Translations under genes and position numbers: made by a program
Notes under the pieces: model-generated
What the model was told of the DNA's origin: nothing
Database searches by the model: none
Seen by the model: the letters and a program-made list of their open reading frames with translations, nothing else
Shown: positions 26,258 through 39,610 of the stretch, in pieces
How positions within the stretch are numbered: the stretch's first letter is position 1
How the letters are laid out: each line of letters begins with the position of its first letter
Assembly: GCF_019925205.1 (NCBI RefSeq)
Contig: NC_083567.1
Span: forward strand, 9,548,001 to 9,612,000
Reading direction: 5' to 3'
DNA: 64,000 nt
Source of the DNA: Metopolophium dirhodum
Taxonomy: Eukaryota; Arthropoda; Insecta; Hemiptera; Aphididae

Positions 26258-26405
26258 ACAATCAAGTCTCGACAACTCGAATCGCACAGGGAATAAAAAT
26301 AAATTCAACTTATGAATTTTTAGAGTTATATACATCAAACACAACTTGAAAACATTTCAATAAGGACAAGAAAAAAATTTGAGTTATTGAGATTCGAGTT
26401 GTTTT
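26258..26405. mobile_element. Degenerate pogo/Tigger-like MITE
   Basis: The left end has TCTCGACAACTCGAATCG. The right end has TTTGAGTTATTGAGATTCGAGTTG, whose reverse complement repeats the same CTCGAAT/CTCAATAACTC words. This 'lines of CTCGA.AACTCGAAT' style of terminus is typical of pogo/Tigger elements. The arms are diverged and no target duplication was confirmed. About 150 bp, non-coding. Confidence 0.45.
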
Positions 26406-26669
26406 AAACTTTACTGGTATTATAAAAATAATATTTCAATTGATATTAGATATATGTGTTTTGAATTTCCTGATTTACACGATCAAAAGTTCATACTAAA
26501 ATATAATAATGGTTAAATAAAATATTAAAATAACCTGAAAATTATAAACAATTGCTCTAAAAATGTAAAAACCTCAAACAATAAAAAAAAAAGCAAAATT
26601 AAAGTTTTACGTTTTAAGTATCTGTTACGTGAAACGAATAATATACTATCGGATTGCATTGTCCCAGAG

Positions 26670-27027
26670 CAGGGGTGCTTAACGACTGCTTGAGATCATT
26701 TATTAACCAGCACGCAAAAGTATTCTACAAAAAAATTGAAAAAAAAATTAATTCAAATTAATTAAAAATATAACGTACCTATGTAAAATAAAACATAAAT
26801 TAATATTTCATATTATCCTATTGTTTATTGTCAACTACTTCAGGCCTGAAAATGTGTCACTGCAGAGTCCTTGTCATTACCACTTACGTTTTTCAAAGTA
26901 CTATAAGATAATATTATCCATCACCAATATATTATACCTGTCAATTTAGTTGTATTACTTAATTAAAGTCTTTTGGAAAAATGTTTGTTTTTATGGCCCT
27001 TGGTGAAATAAGTTGGTCACCGCACTG
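26670..27027. mobile_element. hAT-type MITE (degraded target duplication)
   Basis: The left end CAGGGGTGCTTAAC and the right end (reverse complement CAGTGCGGTGACCAACTT) follow the CAG.G.T hAT pattern. The flanking octamers are TCCCAGAG and TCTTAAAG; they match at five positions, and all three differences are transitions. That fits an aged 8-bp target duplication. The 358-bp interior has no transposase frame. Confidence 0.65.
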
Positions 27028-28012
27028 TCTTAAAGCGTCCAAAAAATAGTGCACTTTACGTTGCAATCCTGAAATATTAATTATTCTTGATATTTTTTCA
27101 CAGACACTACTTTATACTTTTCAGTTCTAAATCGTAATTTTATTTTGACGTAGCGTTTAAAGACGTGAGTCACAACGACCGCCGTTCCGTGTCAACAAGA
27201 TTTCAAGTTTAATACTTAAGTGCGGTTCCACCCTATTCATTATTAGGGCTGGGATTTCGATGCACTTTGCATTTTGTTTTCTGTAGAAAAAACATCATGA
27301 AGCTAGCCACGCAAAGCTAGTTTTGTAACATAATAATATACGTATCATGTTTTTTTTTTGAATCAGAATAAAAAGTTCCAGTATTTTCTGACTATTTTAT
27401 TTTTTAAGGTTATTTATTTATTTTTTTACGGCGTGTACATTCCCTAATCCCTTCTATATTGAATTATATTGCAAGTGCGTGTAGACGAGTTTCATTTCTA
27501 AAGTAACACATATAAACTCGTATTATACACATATATATTATACACGTGTATATATATATATTAGACTTTAAATATGTGTGTGTGTGTGTATATTTAAAAT
27601 ACAAAAAAAGAGAGAAATTGGACCGGTATGTGTATTTTATCGTAATTTTATTAGTATATTATATTAAGAAAATAGTACACATATCAGTAGAAAATATAAT
27701 TAATCAAATTATTGAACCATTCAGTAGTTGTAGTAGTCTAACATTGGAAACTCGGTGGGCCTATATTTAGCCCTTATGTGACGAGCGAAATAGACGAACG
27801 AGTGTCGTTTTGTAATGCGCCGAAAACCTGCAAACGAATACATATTATATTCGGACATATTGATTATTGGTCATTGATCAGACGAACGCGGCTTTTTATC
27901 TTTATCAGTATATTACTATAAATCGGTTACATGCCCAGTATACAGTAAATATATAGGTTACACAGATTACATACGTCATATATAGATATTTGCAGCCATT
28001 ATACCACTAATA
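27028..28012. other. AT-rich DNA, no gene seen
   Basis: Contains a TAGGGCTGGGATTTCG motif at about 27,245 that resembles a lone hAT end, and a (TG)n run at about 27,574-27,590. No gene is recognised; the 74-codon frame at 27,546-27,770 is low complexity. Confidence 0.45.
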
Positions 28013-28693
28013 CAGGGTGATTCACCAAACGTGTTCACCACATTTATTTTTAGAATTATGAAATATACTTAAGAAGTTAAGATCATTTTTTTTAAAACAT
28101 TGAATTTTTTTTGTACCACTTAAGGAGCGTCCTGAGGCGACACATATTCCTGTTTTTAAAACGAGAACTCCCCTTCTGCACTGTTAACTATTTACCGGAT
28201 AAATTTTCTGGAAATTTTGACTGATTAGAATCAAAATTCAAAGGAGTAGTTTTTGTGTTTTAAACTTTACGTGCTAGTAGGATAATATTATAATGGGATT
28301 AGAAGATAGGCTATGGCGTTTCAAAAATATTGGTGATTATAATATTATCAATCCATCAACAATAATCATGTGTACAAATTCAGGTATTATTAGTAGTATT
28401 ATCCAATATCCTTGGAATAAACCTTTTTATGAAACTGGGAAACTATATATAGGTACTCTTTGGGTACATAAAAATTTTCAAAGAAATTATCAACTAAAAT
28501 ATAGTTTACAGTAAATAGGGGGAGGGGCTCTCATTTAAAAAACAGACGTTTATATAGATCGCCATAAAAAACGACACTTGTGCAAACAATTTAAATATTT
28601 GAAAAAAATTACCTTTGAGTATAGTATTTAAAAATTCTAAAAGTCAGAATTCGAATGAAAACAGTACTGGGCATGTCCGGTGGAACTACCCTG
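28013..28693. mobile_element. TA-flanked MITE, CAGGGTGAT family, copy 1
   Basis: The ends CAGGGTGATTCACCAAACGTG and (right, inverted) CAGGGTAGTTCCACCGGACATG sit between TA dinucleotides at 28,011 and 28,694, as for Tc1/mariner-type elements. The inner sequence matches the 36,669 copy in order: 'acttaaggagcgtcctgagg', 'tttttaaaacgagaactcccc', 'agtttttgtgttttaaac', and an AATGGG..GAAGATA..GGCTATGG block. The 73-codon frame inside (28,293-28,514) has no known domain and does not stay open in the other copy. Confidence 0.82.
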
Positions 28694-31600
28694 TATGCAT
28701 ATTATATTACTACCTACTATTACAACACATGATATGGCTGCCTCTTAATCTACCCGTACACCGTGTGCGACCAGCCCACAAAACGTAACCACGGGTGTGC
28801 GTTATATTTTAAGCCATCGGTTGCACATAATTCATAAACAATAATATTATTATATTATATGGTGTGATACGGACGCGTACAATAACTTACGATTGGTATA
28901 TAATAATAATAATAATATAGTGTATATATATTATATACTTTATCTACCATATATACCGTACACGAAAACCTATATTTTATTTTGTGTCATTCGCAAACAT
29001 TTTATAAGTGTAATCATTATTTTCGAGTTCCGAACGGAGCAAACGCGTTTTTTATTTTTTCGCTTCATATTTTATTTATAGGTATTCGTCGTCGTCGTTA
29101 TTTGTAATAATTATATTCGTTTTAACGCGTTCGGCAGCTCGATTTTTATTTATATTATTATTTAGTGATAAATACTAAATGTAGGAACGTCAATTATTTT
29201 TCGTTCGGCGCATCCCATTGATCGAGGGGCATAGGTGTACAGAGTGTAACAGACAACAGTAAGGCCTAATAAATAAAAATAGAACAATTAATACTAGTTA
29301 AACGTATAATGAAAGTTATGTGGATAATAAATAATTAAAAAATATACTTATGTCAGGAAGTTCCCAAATAGAATATTTTGAAAAGAGTTATTAGGTCTAT
29401 TTTAACTGAACGTTTTTACCATCAAAATTTGACTAAAAATTAGATTGACAAATTAGTTAATTAAAATTCTTTCAAAAATCTTAAAAATCAAATTTTAAAA
29501 TTTTTTATATTCAGTATTTAAAAAAAAAAATGTTTTACTGTACTTGTAGCTGCAAGCGCCTATAAATTAAAAATAAAAAAATAACGTTTAAATATTGATT
29601 AGAACAATAGTTATTTCATGTGTCGGGTCTTTCTGTTTCACCTTGTAGATTATTATACGCCGTCGTCGTATATAATAGGGACCTACCTACGTGCCAAGGT
29701 TCTTGAGAAAACTACAAATAACGTTTATATTTTATACCGCTATATTATAAAACGGATACAGGACGATAACTCGCGTTTATTATTTCCTTCGATTTCGTTC
29801 TAATTGAAAAAGTAATCAGCGTGAAAATTGTAAAAACTTTTACTTTCGACAACCATCGAATTGCTTTTAAAATTAAATTAAATGCGTATAAAAATATTAA
29901 TCGTTACAGGGCGCTTGTAGTGAATAACACGAGTTTTTTAGTGAATATAAAATACTTAGAACAATATTTCTACTCACATAGGTAGGTATAAATATTATAA
30001 TAATATTATCTCACATAAACCCATCCATCTATTTTGTATACATAAATACATTTATAATTTATAATTTCACCTATAGAATATAATACGAGTATGTTCACCG
30101 TGGACTGTGGACATACCGACAGATAAGTTGCTGAGATATTATGTTATAGTTATACTGATCTCTATGTTAACAATTAAAATTAAAATAGAACTCGGGTGAC
30201 AAATTGATTTCAGGCGCGTACTAAATGATATTCATCTGTATTATAAGAAATCCGGGAAAATATTTTTATTTTTTTTTTAATTATATAAATCAATACTAAC
30301 GTAATAAATTGTTTATTTCGATTTCCGAATTAATGTTAACTTTGTTTTTACAAAGTTGAGTTTTTCAAATGTTTTTTTTTTTTAAAAAAACTTTAAAAAG
30401 TAAAAGTAATATTTCTCAGTTGTAGGCAAGCAGTAAAAAAAAAGCAACAATGAAATTATTTACGGTACATGTTTTATTGACAAAACTATTTTTGGGTAAA
30501 CCAATTTCCACTGGTAAAATATGTTTTTTAAACTTTGATGATCATCATTGCTTCTAAACTATTATGAAAATAAAACATTGCAGCTGGCTCCCATCAAAGA
30601 GAGTGAAGTTGCTGACCGTGATTATAGTGTACTAAAACAATAAATTAAGGTATTTAGTATTTACTACATAATATTTGTTATTTTAATTTATAATTTATCA
30701 TGTCAAATTGTTCCAATACATTTTAAAAATAATAAACCTCGTTGATTTGATAAATTAATTAAAAATCTGCCAAATAGATGTATTTGAAAATTCAATATTT
30801 AATCATGATAGTGTTGGAAAAAGGAAGTGGGAAACACACACCTATAGAAGAAATTAAAAAAAATACATGCAATTTGTTTGAATAATTTTTTGTGAATAAT
30901 ACCATCGTATAAATTTCAAGACATTAGCTACACTAACGTGCATAATATAAATATATATATATTTTTTAGTAAAATAAAAATTCATAATTAACTATATTAT
31001 TCAATGTTGGCTCTTATTCTAGTATAGGTATTTTTACGAATTCATATTGTTTATGAACAAACTAGAAAAAACAAACAATGAAAATGTATACACAATTGAA
31101 AATTCTAAGCAGTTTAACTTGAGAAATAAATATAATAATGTTACTATTTATAATACATTATGTATATAAATCTTTATACTTAACTCTTAAGACTTATTTG
31201 CATATTATACCCACGAAATTAACTATTACAAACAGTATTTAATATTTTTTAAACACTATATGGATACATAAATATAATATAGACATTTCAAAAACACCCT
31301 TGGCATTAAAAATAATAAGATTTATTTTACGCATTAAGTAGGTACCAATTATATAGGAAGGTAATAGAAATTACTAACAAATGTGATTTACTAACTATAA
31401 ATATGTAATAACTTTTGTTCAAACCAATATTTTTTTTAATGTAGGTACTTGTAAATAAGTAATTATATTTACAAACATGAAATATTTAAATATCGATTAA
31501 AATAAAATTTTATAGCCTAAAGTTCCATATTTAATCATATACTTGAGTTCATCGTGTTACAATCTGAGGGCATTATTATAAATGCTCTATATACAAGGTA

Positions 31601-33228
31601 ACGTAAATGCCTGACAAATGAAATAACTTTTGTTCTAAACAATACTTAAACTTTTTTTTTATACCTTTATAGTATATAGTTTATTGACGCTTTCGATACA
31701 AGTAAGGTAAGCATTTTTTATTTAAATTGTTTATATTGTGCTGTATTACTTATTTATTTAAGTGTAAATATTTTTTTTTTAAAGCAAAATATTATAAAAT
31801 ATTATAATATTATTTCTATATTTTTAGTTTTATTAAACTATGCGTTTAAACGTTTTGACTTCCAAGCATAAATAATATGTTCGATATTAATATATTATTA
31901 TTGTTTATAGAAAATGTAATTCATTTTTGTAGATTCAATGGATGTTGTCATTTTCTAGAGTCAGTCATAATAGTGTGTTTGTGACGAAATGAGTATCTGT
32001 TTGTGTACGTCTGTTTTTTTTTACTTTGTTTACTTTACTACACATAATAATATAATATATAGTATATTATGTTTGTTCGGGTAAAAAATGTTTGCTTACA
32101 TGTTTTTATCTTTTGCTAATTGTAGGTATTAAAAATGAATCCTGTATTTTAGTCTATAATATTATAATGACTACCTACGTGATGTTGTGATATAACTCGC
32201 GACACCGTTGAACGCACTTCACCGTACTTTTTCATTTGCGTAGCTTAAAACGTAATAATATACAAAAACATTTAAAAATAACCGTAAAAAATATATTGGT
32301 AACGCGTTGTTTATCGTGACCGAATGGAAATCTTTGTTGTTCTTCCTGTTTTCGTCGTATATAGTTATACGAAATCGGCTTAGGGGGATACTAGGGAAAA
32401 ATTCATGAATATATATGCGTTAAAAACAGTGTGCTCAACATATAATACGCCATTACCCGGGGGCCAGGGGAACGCCCACGCGTATCTTGCCCAAGTCTTT
32501 GATTAAGAAAAACTATAAATAAATTAAATTTTAAAACTTGATTAATCAGCACTGAAAGTGTAAACAAAGGTATAATAATCTTTTTTGTACAGTAATAATA
32601 ATAATAATAATACGAAATTACTAAATGAGATGTAATAGCAATTTGGTATAAAGTAAATATGGCATTATAACGTAATAGTTCATTTTTTAAAAAAATAAAA
32701 ATTTCTAATTTCCGATTTCTTATTTAACATTATTAACCAACAGTCATTCAGTGTCCGGAATGCCAAAATAGTGAAATTCTACAAACAATTAATAATTTAT
32801 TTAACTAAAACATAAAAATTACTCCCATGTTTAAACTTTTTTTTAAGAATCGTCCAGATGTTATCAAATTAAACAGTCTATGTCATAATGAATTCTCTTA
32901 AATCAAAATTGAATAATTTATACAAATTCATACATAAGAAGATAGAAGTTTTAAGTAAATATATCCTAGGTACCTAGGTCTAGAGAGTACTCACTACTTT
33001 TACTGGGAGTTTCGAGTATTGCACATGACTATATATTATAAAGCGACGATAAAATCTGCAGTCATATCGATTAGTTGTGATTTCAGGAATAGATTTCACT
33101 ATTTCAGACGACTGACCATTTTCTATTGTCATGAGACCTTTATAGAAAATACAAACATTTGAGCTAGAGAAACCATTAGTGTCTATCATGACGATCTGTT
33201 TGGTCTCCATTGTTGTGCCGTGACCATA
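28694..33228. other. Gene-poor AT-rich DNA
   Basis: No gene is recognised. Minor features: a CpG-containing patch with CGTCGTCGTCG at about 29,010-29,220, and a possible degraded hAT end around 30,590-30,640 (GAAGTTGCTGACCGTG). There is an ATA-triplet run near 32,590 and a GC-rich patch at about 32,450-32,490 (CCCGGGGGCCAGGGGAACGCC). The 76-codon minus frame at 32,980-33,210 adjoins the 33.2 kb duplicated repeat. It shows no domain I know. Confidence 0.5.
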
Positions 33229-33612
33229 GGTGCTTTAAAATCAAAACGGAGCAAACGTCTAATGGTTTTGCAATCTAATGTTTCTATACTTTTCTTCTGT
33301 CAGAGTTTTTGAGTAAACAGTGCAAAATAGTTTTAAAACATGCAGATTGTAAAATGGTCCCAAAATTATTTTAGCAGCATCTATACTCCAGAAATGTATG
33401 TTTTGGCAGTACAGTTTTTGAGAAAATCGGTTACACAAAGTAACACGACGTAGAGTACACAAAATAGGTAAATATTGTTAAATGTTGACAGTTTTCAACT
33501 AAGCCTAATAGCCTCGCTCAGAATAATTCTTTCAAGGGCAACGATTCAAGACCACCTGCAATGGCCAATAGCACAATATAGGTACTCAAATCCAGGCTTG
33601 TAAATAATAATC
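33229..33612. repeat. Duplicated block, copy 1, left part
   Basis: Matches 34,598-35,014 in the same orientation. Shared landmarks are GCAAACGTCTAAT.GTTTTGCAAT, ACTTTTCTTCT, TTTTTGAGTAAA, CAGTTTTTGAGAAAATC, ACACGACGTA, TACACAAAATA and AAGACCACC. It is continued after the inserted element by 34,440-34,597. Both copies contain decayed minus-strand frames with a shared LRRVT word, so an ancestral coding repeat is possible. Confidence 0.82.
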
Positions 33613-34439
33613 AACCCTTAAGCAGGCGCATGTCTATTTTTAATGTTCACAGTCGCGTATAGTAGTCCCCATTTTTAAAACTGCTTAAAATATATATAGA
33701 AATTGTTTATTTTTTTTAAATTTATAGACATAATGTAACCATATGATGTACAAACATGGATAAAAATGTTATAATAAAAAAATTAAAATAAAAATAAATA
33801 CAAAACTATGTGCATAAATAAAAATTATACAATGAAAACTTTAACTTCAAAATTTCATTAAATTAATATTTTAACTTCAAACTGTTATTTTTAAGACATA
33901 AACAAAACTTTTTACTATAAGTTATAACAGAATTCGTTTTAATTAATTTTTTATGTATTTCTTTGAGATCAAAGATGACATATATTTAGCAGACGCATGC
34001 TTTTTTTAACGTTCATAATTGCAAGGTGGTCCATCAGACCCCTTTTTTAAAAATACAGAAAATATGTACAGAAAAATCAATTTGTTAAGTTCAAAGACAA
34101 ATAATACCCATAATGGTTTACCATATATGATATACAAATAATATGTTAATAGTTAATTATACACATTATATTATAAAAATAAAAGTTCAAAAAAAAATTA
34201 TTACATTAGTACAATTTGTGTGGGGATAAATATAACTCACTCCCGTTTTAATATCTATTTTGAAGCCGTTTTTAAAATTTTCTTTTTTTACGAAAATCAT
34301 TTAAACGTTATTACCCATACAAACCATCTTTTAAACATACAAACATAATATACAAATTTTATTTTTTGTAATATATAAGTTTTATTGTTGTTAGGGGTCA
34401 ACTAGACCCCCACGGCCCACGCGTCTGTATAAAGGTTCA
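33613..34439. mobile_element. Unclassified element inserted in duplicated block
   Basis: The left end TTAAGCAGGCGCATG and the right end (inverted: CAGACGCGTGGGCCGTGGGGG) bracket about 825 bp that is absent from the sister copy. The left 100 bases recur in direct orientation at about 33,990 (GCAGACGCATG ... GGTCCATCAGACCCC), giving an internal repeat offset of about 373. The TTAA at the left edge hints at a piggyBac-type target, but the right edge is not clear. No transposase frame is present. Confidence 0.5.
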
Positions 34440-34597
34440 TTCTGTAATTTCTGTTAAATATTAATAGATACCTATGTTCTATATTATTATAGTACAAACT
34501 TGTAACTTTATCGTTGATTCGCGTATTATTTCTTTTAAATTATTATTAAAAATTGTGTTACTTTACATAATATCATATATAAGATACCTACTACATT
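34440..34597. repeat. Duplicated block, copy 1, right part
   Basis: 'CTTTATCGTTGATTCGCGTA' and 'ATTAAAAATTGTGTTA' here match 'CTTTATCGTCGATTCGCATA' and 'ATTAAAAATTGTGTTA' at about 35,313-35,366 in copy 2. This shows that the element at 33,613-34,439 interrupts copy 1. Confidence 0.7.
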
Positions 34598-35014
34598 ATT
34601 AAATCAGAACAGGGCAAACGTCTAATAGTTTTGCAATAAAACGTCACTACTTTTCTTCTATTGACATTTTTGAGTAAATATTGTAAAGTAGTTTAAAAAC
34701 AAATAGACTATAAAATGGCTGTAAATAATATTATATTGGTATTCTGAAGTATATACTCTGAACGAAATATTTCTTGGAAGTATTTACAGTTTTTGAGAAA
34801 ATCAGTAACACAGTGACACGACGTAAATTACACAAAATAAGTAAATATAGACAATATAATATAAAACATAATATAATGACAATTTTCAGTAAAGCTGAAT
34901 AGCTATGCTCAGAAAAATTGTTTCGTGTGAAATGATTTAAGACCACCAGTGGCATTGCTCAATACCGGCATCAAAATTTATAAATTAAAATATACTCACT
35001 TGATACATTTATAT
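34598..35014. repeat. Duplicated block, copy 2, left part
   Basis: Sister of 33,229-33,612, in tandem with copy 1. It is interrupted on its right by the hAT MITE at 35,015-35,241 and resumes at about 35,250 (CAGGCTTGTGGATAATGAT, matching CAGGCTTGTAAATAATAAT at 33,594). Confidence 0.82.
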
Positions 35015-35241
35015 TAGAGGTTCCTAACCTGGGGGTAATTACCCCCTAAGGGGTAAAAACACGATTTTTTGAGGGGTAAAAGTTAAATTATTTATTTTTA
35101 TTTTAAGTACTCATTTTAAGTTTACTCATGTAAATGATCATTATTTTTTTTATTACTCAACTTTTTTTTGATAGGGAGGGGTATTTGTTAATATCTAACC
35201 TGACTTATGGGTAATAGTCTCAAAAAGGTTGGGAACCACTG
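35015..35241. mobile_element. hAT-type MITE with 8-bp target duplication
   Basis: The right end inverted is CAGTGGTTCCCAACCTTTTT, a textbook hAT terminus. The left end is TAGAGGTTCCTAACCTGGGG. Flanks ATTTATAT (35,007-35,014) and GTTTATAT (35,242-35,249) match at seven of eight positions. It is 227 bp, with GGGGTAA.TACCCC words and no coding frame. It split copy 2 of the local duplication. Confidence 0.92.
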
Positions 35242-35249
35242 GTTTATAT

Positions 35250-35395
35250 AATATATTGTGATACAGGCTTGTGGATAATGATATTCAATAAATCATTAAG
35301 AAAAATGTGTGTCTTTATCGTCGATTCGCATATCATTGAATTTGAATTTCTATTAAAAATTGTGTTAAGTAAGGCTTACTCACATCCCTAATATT
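35250..35395. repeat. Duplicated block, copy 2, right part
   Basis: Continuation of copy 2 after the MITE, matching the 33,590-33,612 and 34,490-34,560 parts of copy 1 in order. Confidence 0.65.
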
Positions 35396-36668
35396 ATAAT
35401 ATATGATAATTTATTATCACAATAGGTATTTTAAAATTGTACTTTAAGAGACTCGTATAATATTATCCTTCCCTTCTCTTCCGATGGTATTTTTGAGAAG
35501 TTAATATTTTTTAAATATTTGAAGAATTACAATTCATTGATCCTTAGCTGGTTCTGCGAGCCTCGACGCGACGTCGATGTCAGTTGTTACACGGACGAAT
35601 GCAAGCGTACAATAAAAGTGACTCGCAATTGTTAAATTAAACAAATTTCTAAAAGTAAAATTAATTCTATAACGGGGTAAGTAGATATATAATATAAATA
35701 TATATTATAGAGAGAGTTGGTGGTTCTCTTTGTGTATAATAAAACATTAAAACGTGGTATTTTTTTTTTTATAAATTATAAATTTTCGTATCTACAGCTT
35801 CTGCCAACGAGTTCCATTAAACGTGACTAAACGTTTTATTGTAATGAATATATTATATTCATAGTATTCTCATAAAAGTGGAATATTTTAGATAGCTAGA
35901 GACCGAAATTAGAGTAAAAGAGAAAACCCAAGAGCCTCTCGATGTTCTGAGAATTAAAAAAAATAATCCAATATTGTAGAGAAAATCCCTTCGTTGTCGT
36001 ACGTAGCTAGTTGTAGGTAGTCTTACTCCGAGTAATGCATGTAAACACGTTTACGGTATAAAATGTGTATCATTTTAAAATACTACGTGCTGTATTAATA
36101 ATAATATCATACTTGTGTAGCCTCTATAGGTACCTACGCGTTGTACCTGTAAATCTAATAAGACACGAGATATCCTTTCTTCCTGCAGTCACTGCCTTGA
36201 TATTTATTATCGTAATATACCTAGTACATAACTAAAACGATAACACTCGTAAGTATATAAGTATGCACGTGCACTTAGACGCATAATGAGTACGTAAATC
36301 AATTTTGGATGAATGCACTCTGGTGTCAATCCGGTTAAGGCGAGACGTACATCCGGGGGAACCCCATTGCCCCTGAGCTGCAACCATATAATATTATGTT
36401 GGAGTAAAAATAACAATAATAATAATAAAGCTATTTAGCGGGTCAGAATTTTTCTCTGCGCGTATAATTTATATAATATTATAATATAAGAGCGAAAGAA
36501 TTTAATATACGCTCCGCCGTGCAGTTCGTTGCAACAAGATCGAATGTTATTATAGTTTTTTTTTTTTTATGGATACGATGGCCAATATCATTCAAATACG
36601 TTCAGCGCCTCAATAAAGAGGAAATCGGTTATTGGTTTTGTCGATAAATATTTAATGCACATAATATA
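35396..36668. other. AT-rich DNA with small GC-rich patches
   Basis: Small CpG-containing patches lie at about 35,545-35,610 and 36,310-36,390 (CGAGACGTACATCCGGGGGA). No frame gives a recognisable product. Confidence 0.5.
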
Positions 36669-37397
36669 CAGAGTGATTCGCCAAGCATGATTACCTCTAT
36701 TTTCTTCAATAATGCTGCAGTTGTTTAAAATATGATTTTTGGAATTTTTAAACAAAATTAAAGACAATATTTAGTTTTTTTGTACTAATAAAGAAGTGAC
36801 TTGTGGAGATACATACCTCTATTTTTAAAATGAGAACCCCGCCACCTTTAAATTGTAAATTATTTATTGGACAATTTCCCTGAAAATGTAGACATATTAT
36901 ATTATCAGAATTAAAATTCATACGAGTGGTTTTTGTGTTGTTTAACTGTGCGTATACCTACTAAGAATAATAGGTCCATGATAATGGGTTTGAAAGATAT
37001 GAGGGCTATGGTGATTTGAAAATATTAGTGATTAATATTAATAATTTATAAAAATGTCCCATGTATAATAAATACTGTAGATCCAATATTACATCTATTT
37101 TATATTTTTTATAACTAATTTCAAAGACCTTAGTACAACTATTTTAACAACAAAATAGTTACATTTCAATTTTCAAAAAAATTATCCACCAAATAATTTA
37201 CAGTAATAAAGGGTGGGGTTCTCATTTGAAAAACAAAAGTTTGAAACACTACAGGACACTCCTTAAGTAATACAAAATAAAATCAGGATTTTGAAAAATG
37301 GTCTATGAGTATATTTAAAATCTCGAATAATCAAAATTCAAATAATTTCATTATTAAAGGAAAAAGTGGGGGTGAGTATGCTTAGCGAATCGCCCTG
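36669..37397. mobile_element. TA-flanked MITE, CAGGGTGAT family, copy 2
   Basis: Left end CAGAGTGATTCGCCAAGCATG, right end inverted CAGGGCGATTCGCTAAGCAT, with TA on both sides. The interior is collinear with the 28,013 element but diverged and slightly longer (729 bp). No transposase frame. Confidence 0.87.
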
Positions 37398-39610
37398 TAT
37401 ATTACAATGTGTGTATATTTTAAATACAAATCGCTGATGTCGGGACCGGGAAATATATAATTGCTGCATCGAACTATCGTTTTATAAGTGGTTTTATTTA
37501 AGTACAACTTGCTGTATTTATATAGGTACTACTAGCTGCAGTATTACACCCGACTTCTCCCGGGGGTTAAAATTAATCTATCTTTCTATCGTTTTCCGTT
37601 TTGCTTCTGTCTAAATATATTACAATGCAAACACAATATTACAATAATGATTAATTTTACGGTTTTCCACTTCATAATAAATTCTGTAAATATTTGTTTA
37701 TGTAAGCACAAAAACCTGGAGATAGACTCAACTAAATATTCTTAAAAGTAGACGTAATTTCAATATCGTGAAGATTGGTATTCATCTTTATAAGTTTACA
37801 TCAAAAATTTGTTCAGAATTAAGAAAGTATAATATCATAAAGCTTAAAAATCAATCATATAAGGGCTCTCTGCAGCAACCAGGCAAGTCCATATTGAAAA
37901 TTTTCAGGGCAACCATTAACCTAACCATCAAAATTCGTCATCCTATTTATCACCACAGAAAAAGAAAATAATTAATGAAATGTATGATAACTCAGAAGAA
38001 AATAATCGGATTTATATGATTATCCTACCAATATAAAGGTATTTATTCCATGCAATCGTTTTCAACAGGGAGGCGGGGAGCCATTCAATTGTGTTCATAA
38101 GTATTTGGATATTAATATAAATAATATAAATTATTTTAATGTATTTATTTTATATACCATATTATGTCCATATGGCATATTTCTAATAGGTAATTAAAAT
38201 AATAAAATATTTTGTAACCAATGACAGCCATTTAAATAAACAAAAAAATATGTTTCTTCGCAATAACCGAAATAAAACGCATGTATGAGACTGTGAGCCA
38301 CCCTATATCAATCTTAGGAGCTGAAAAAAAAGCTATAAACACGCTCCAGATCTCATTAAATCCATTGAAATAACTCTTATTGAAAATGGTCAGTTAGTTT
38401 ATCAGTCTACAGAGAAAAAATACAAAGGAACGTTAATTTGTTTTTATATTTTTTTACAATTACATTTTTTATTTACTTTAACCAAAAGGCAACCACATAA
38501 AAATAAATATATATGTGTGTAGGTATATATAACCCCCAAGACCCCAAGCAACTCATAGCCCACTTAAGCCTAATAATAAATAATTTAGCATATAATTTCT
38601 CAGTAAATTGTTGTAGTGACATGCACATATTCAACGACAATGCAAACGATATCCTCGCGCAATAGACATAAATTCATAGATCCCTTGGCCATTTTGTAAT
38701 TTTTACTTTTTTAAGTGTTTCTATTTATGTTTTGTTTCAAGTTTTGTATTTGACCAACGTGGATAGCTCTATTATATTACAGTCTATATTTAGTCTTAGT
38801 TAAAATTATATTATGGACTTTTATAACTTTTCCAAAACTTGGTAAATTATGATACACCTGACTTTAAATTTGTTAAAGTGAAACAAGTCATGAAAACTTT
38901 CATTAGTATAATAATACAACAAAAATCAAACTGGAGTAAAAATAATAATTATTTTTACAATCCATATAGGCAATGAATAGTGGGGTGGGGGAAAGGTTCT
39001 ATCGGGTTACTTTTTAAGAACATTTATGGTGGGGCATAATCTCTTACCGACCACCCCCTCTACAAAAAAAAAAAAAAAAAACCGATAAAAATATTTTCCG
39101 TGCTAATTGCATCACTGACACACACACATATTACGTAGTAGTGTTGTTATTTGTTTAGGTACGATGAGATTTATGAAATGACCTACGACATATAGGTCGG
39201 TACAATATTATATAGTAGTAAAATATATATTATATTAATATTTCACGTGGGTAGAATGATAAACGACATGCTATGACAATATACAGTTTCAGATAACGTT
39301 AACACATTTTTTGTTTTTTTCATTTAACAACGGTCTGCAGTGATGAAAAGCTCACGTGCAGCACGTGAAAAACTGTTAGCGTTTCCGTTCGGTCACCGAC
39401 CGCGTACACTTGCAGCAGGCTACGTAGTAAGTAAATTTCATTTTTAATCGCGTGTTTTTAGCGGCAAAGGTATCCTATAACTGCTGCGGAAATGATAATA
39501 TAATAATAATATATGCACGATTACCTACGTTATATATTTATGATAATATGGATATTATACGCATAATAATAATATACACACTTTAGACGGGAAGTGAATT
39601 ACATGTATAA
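37398..39610. other. AT-rich DNA; exon-like patch near 39.4 kb
   Basis: At 37,535-37,570 a CTAGCTGCAGTATTACACCCG segment resembles a dispersed insect repeat but is too short to class. A lone TIR-like segment lies at 38,218-38,245. An A18-19 tract follows CCCCTCTAC at about 39,062-39,080. At 39,335-39,428 a CpG-rich segment with the palindrome CACGTGCAGCACGTG ends at a donor-like GTAAGTAAAT. The 67-codon frame at 37,768-37,971 is unrecognised. Confidence 0.45.

Noticed and set aside
28293..28514. 73-codon frame with a tidy ATG
   Set aside because: It lies wholly inside a non-autonomous MITE and is not preserved in the 36.7-kb copy.
37535..37600. CTAGCTGCAGTATTACACCCG-type motif resembling a dispersed insect repeat
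   Set aside because: Too short and diverged to assign to a Helitron or LINE family without a search.
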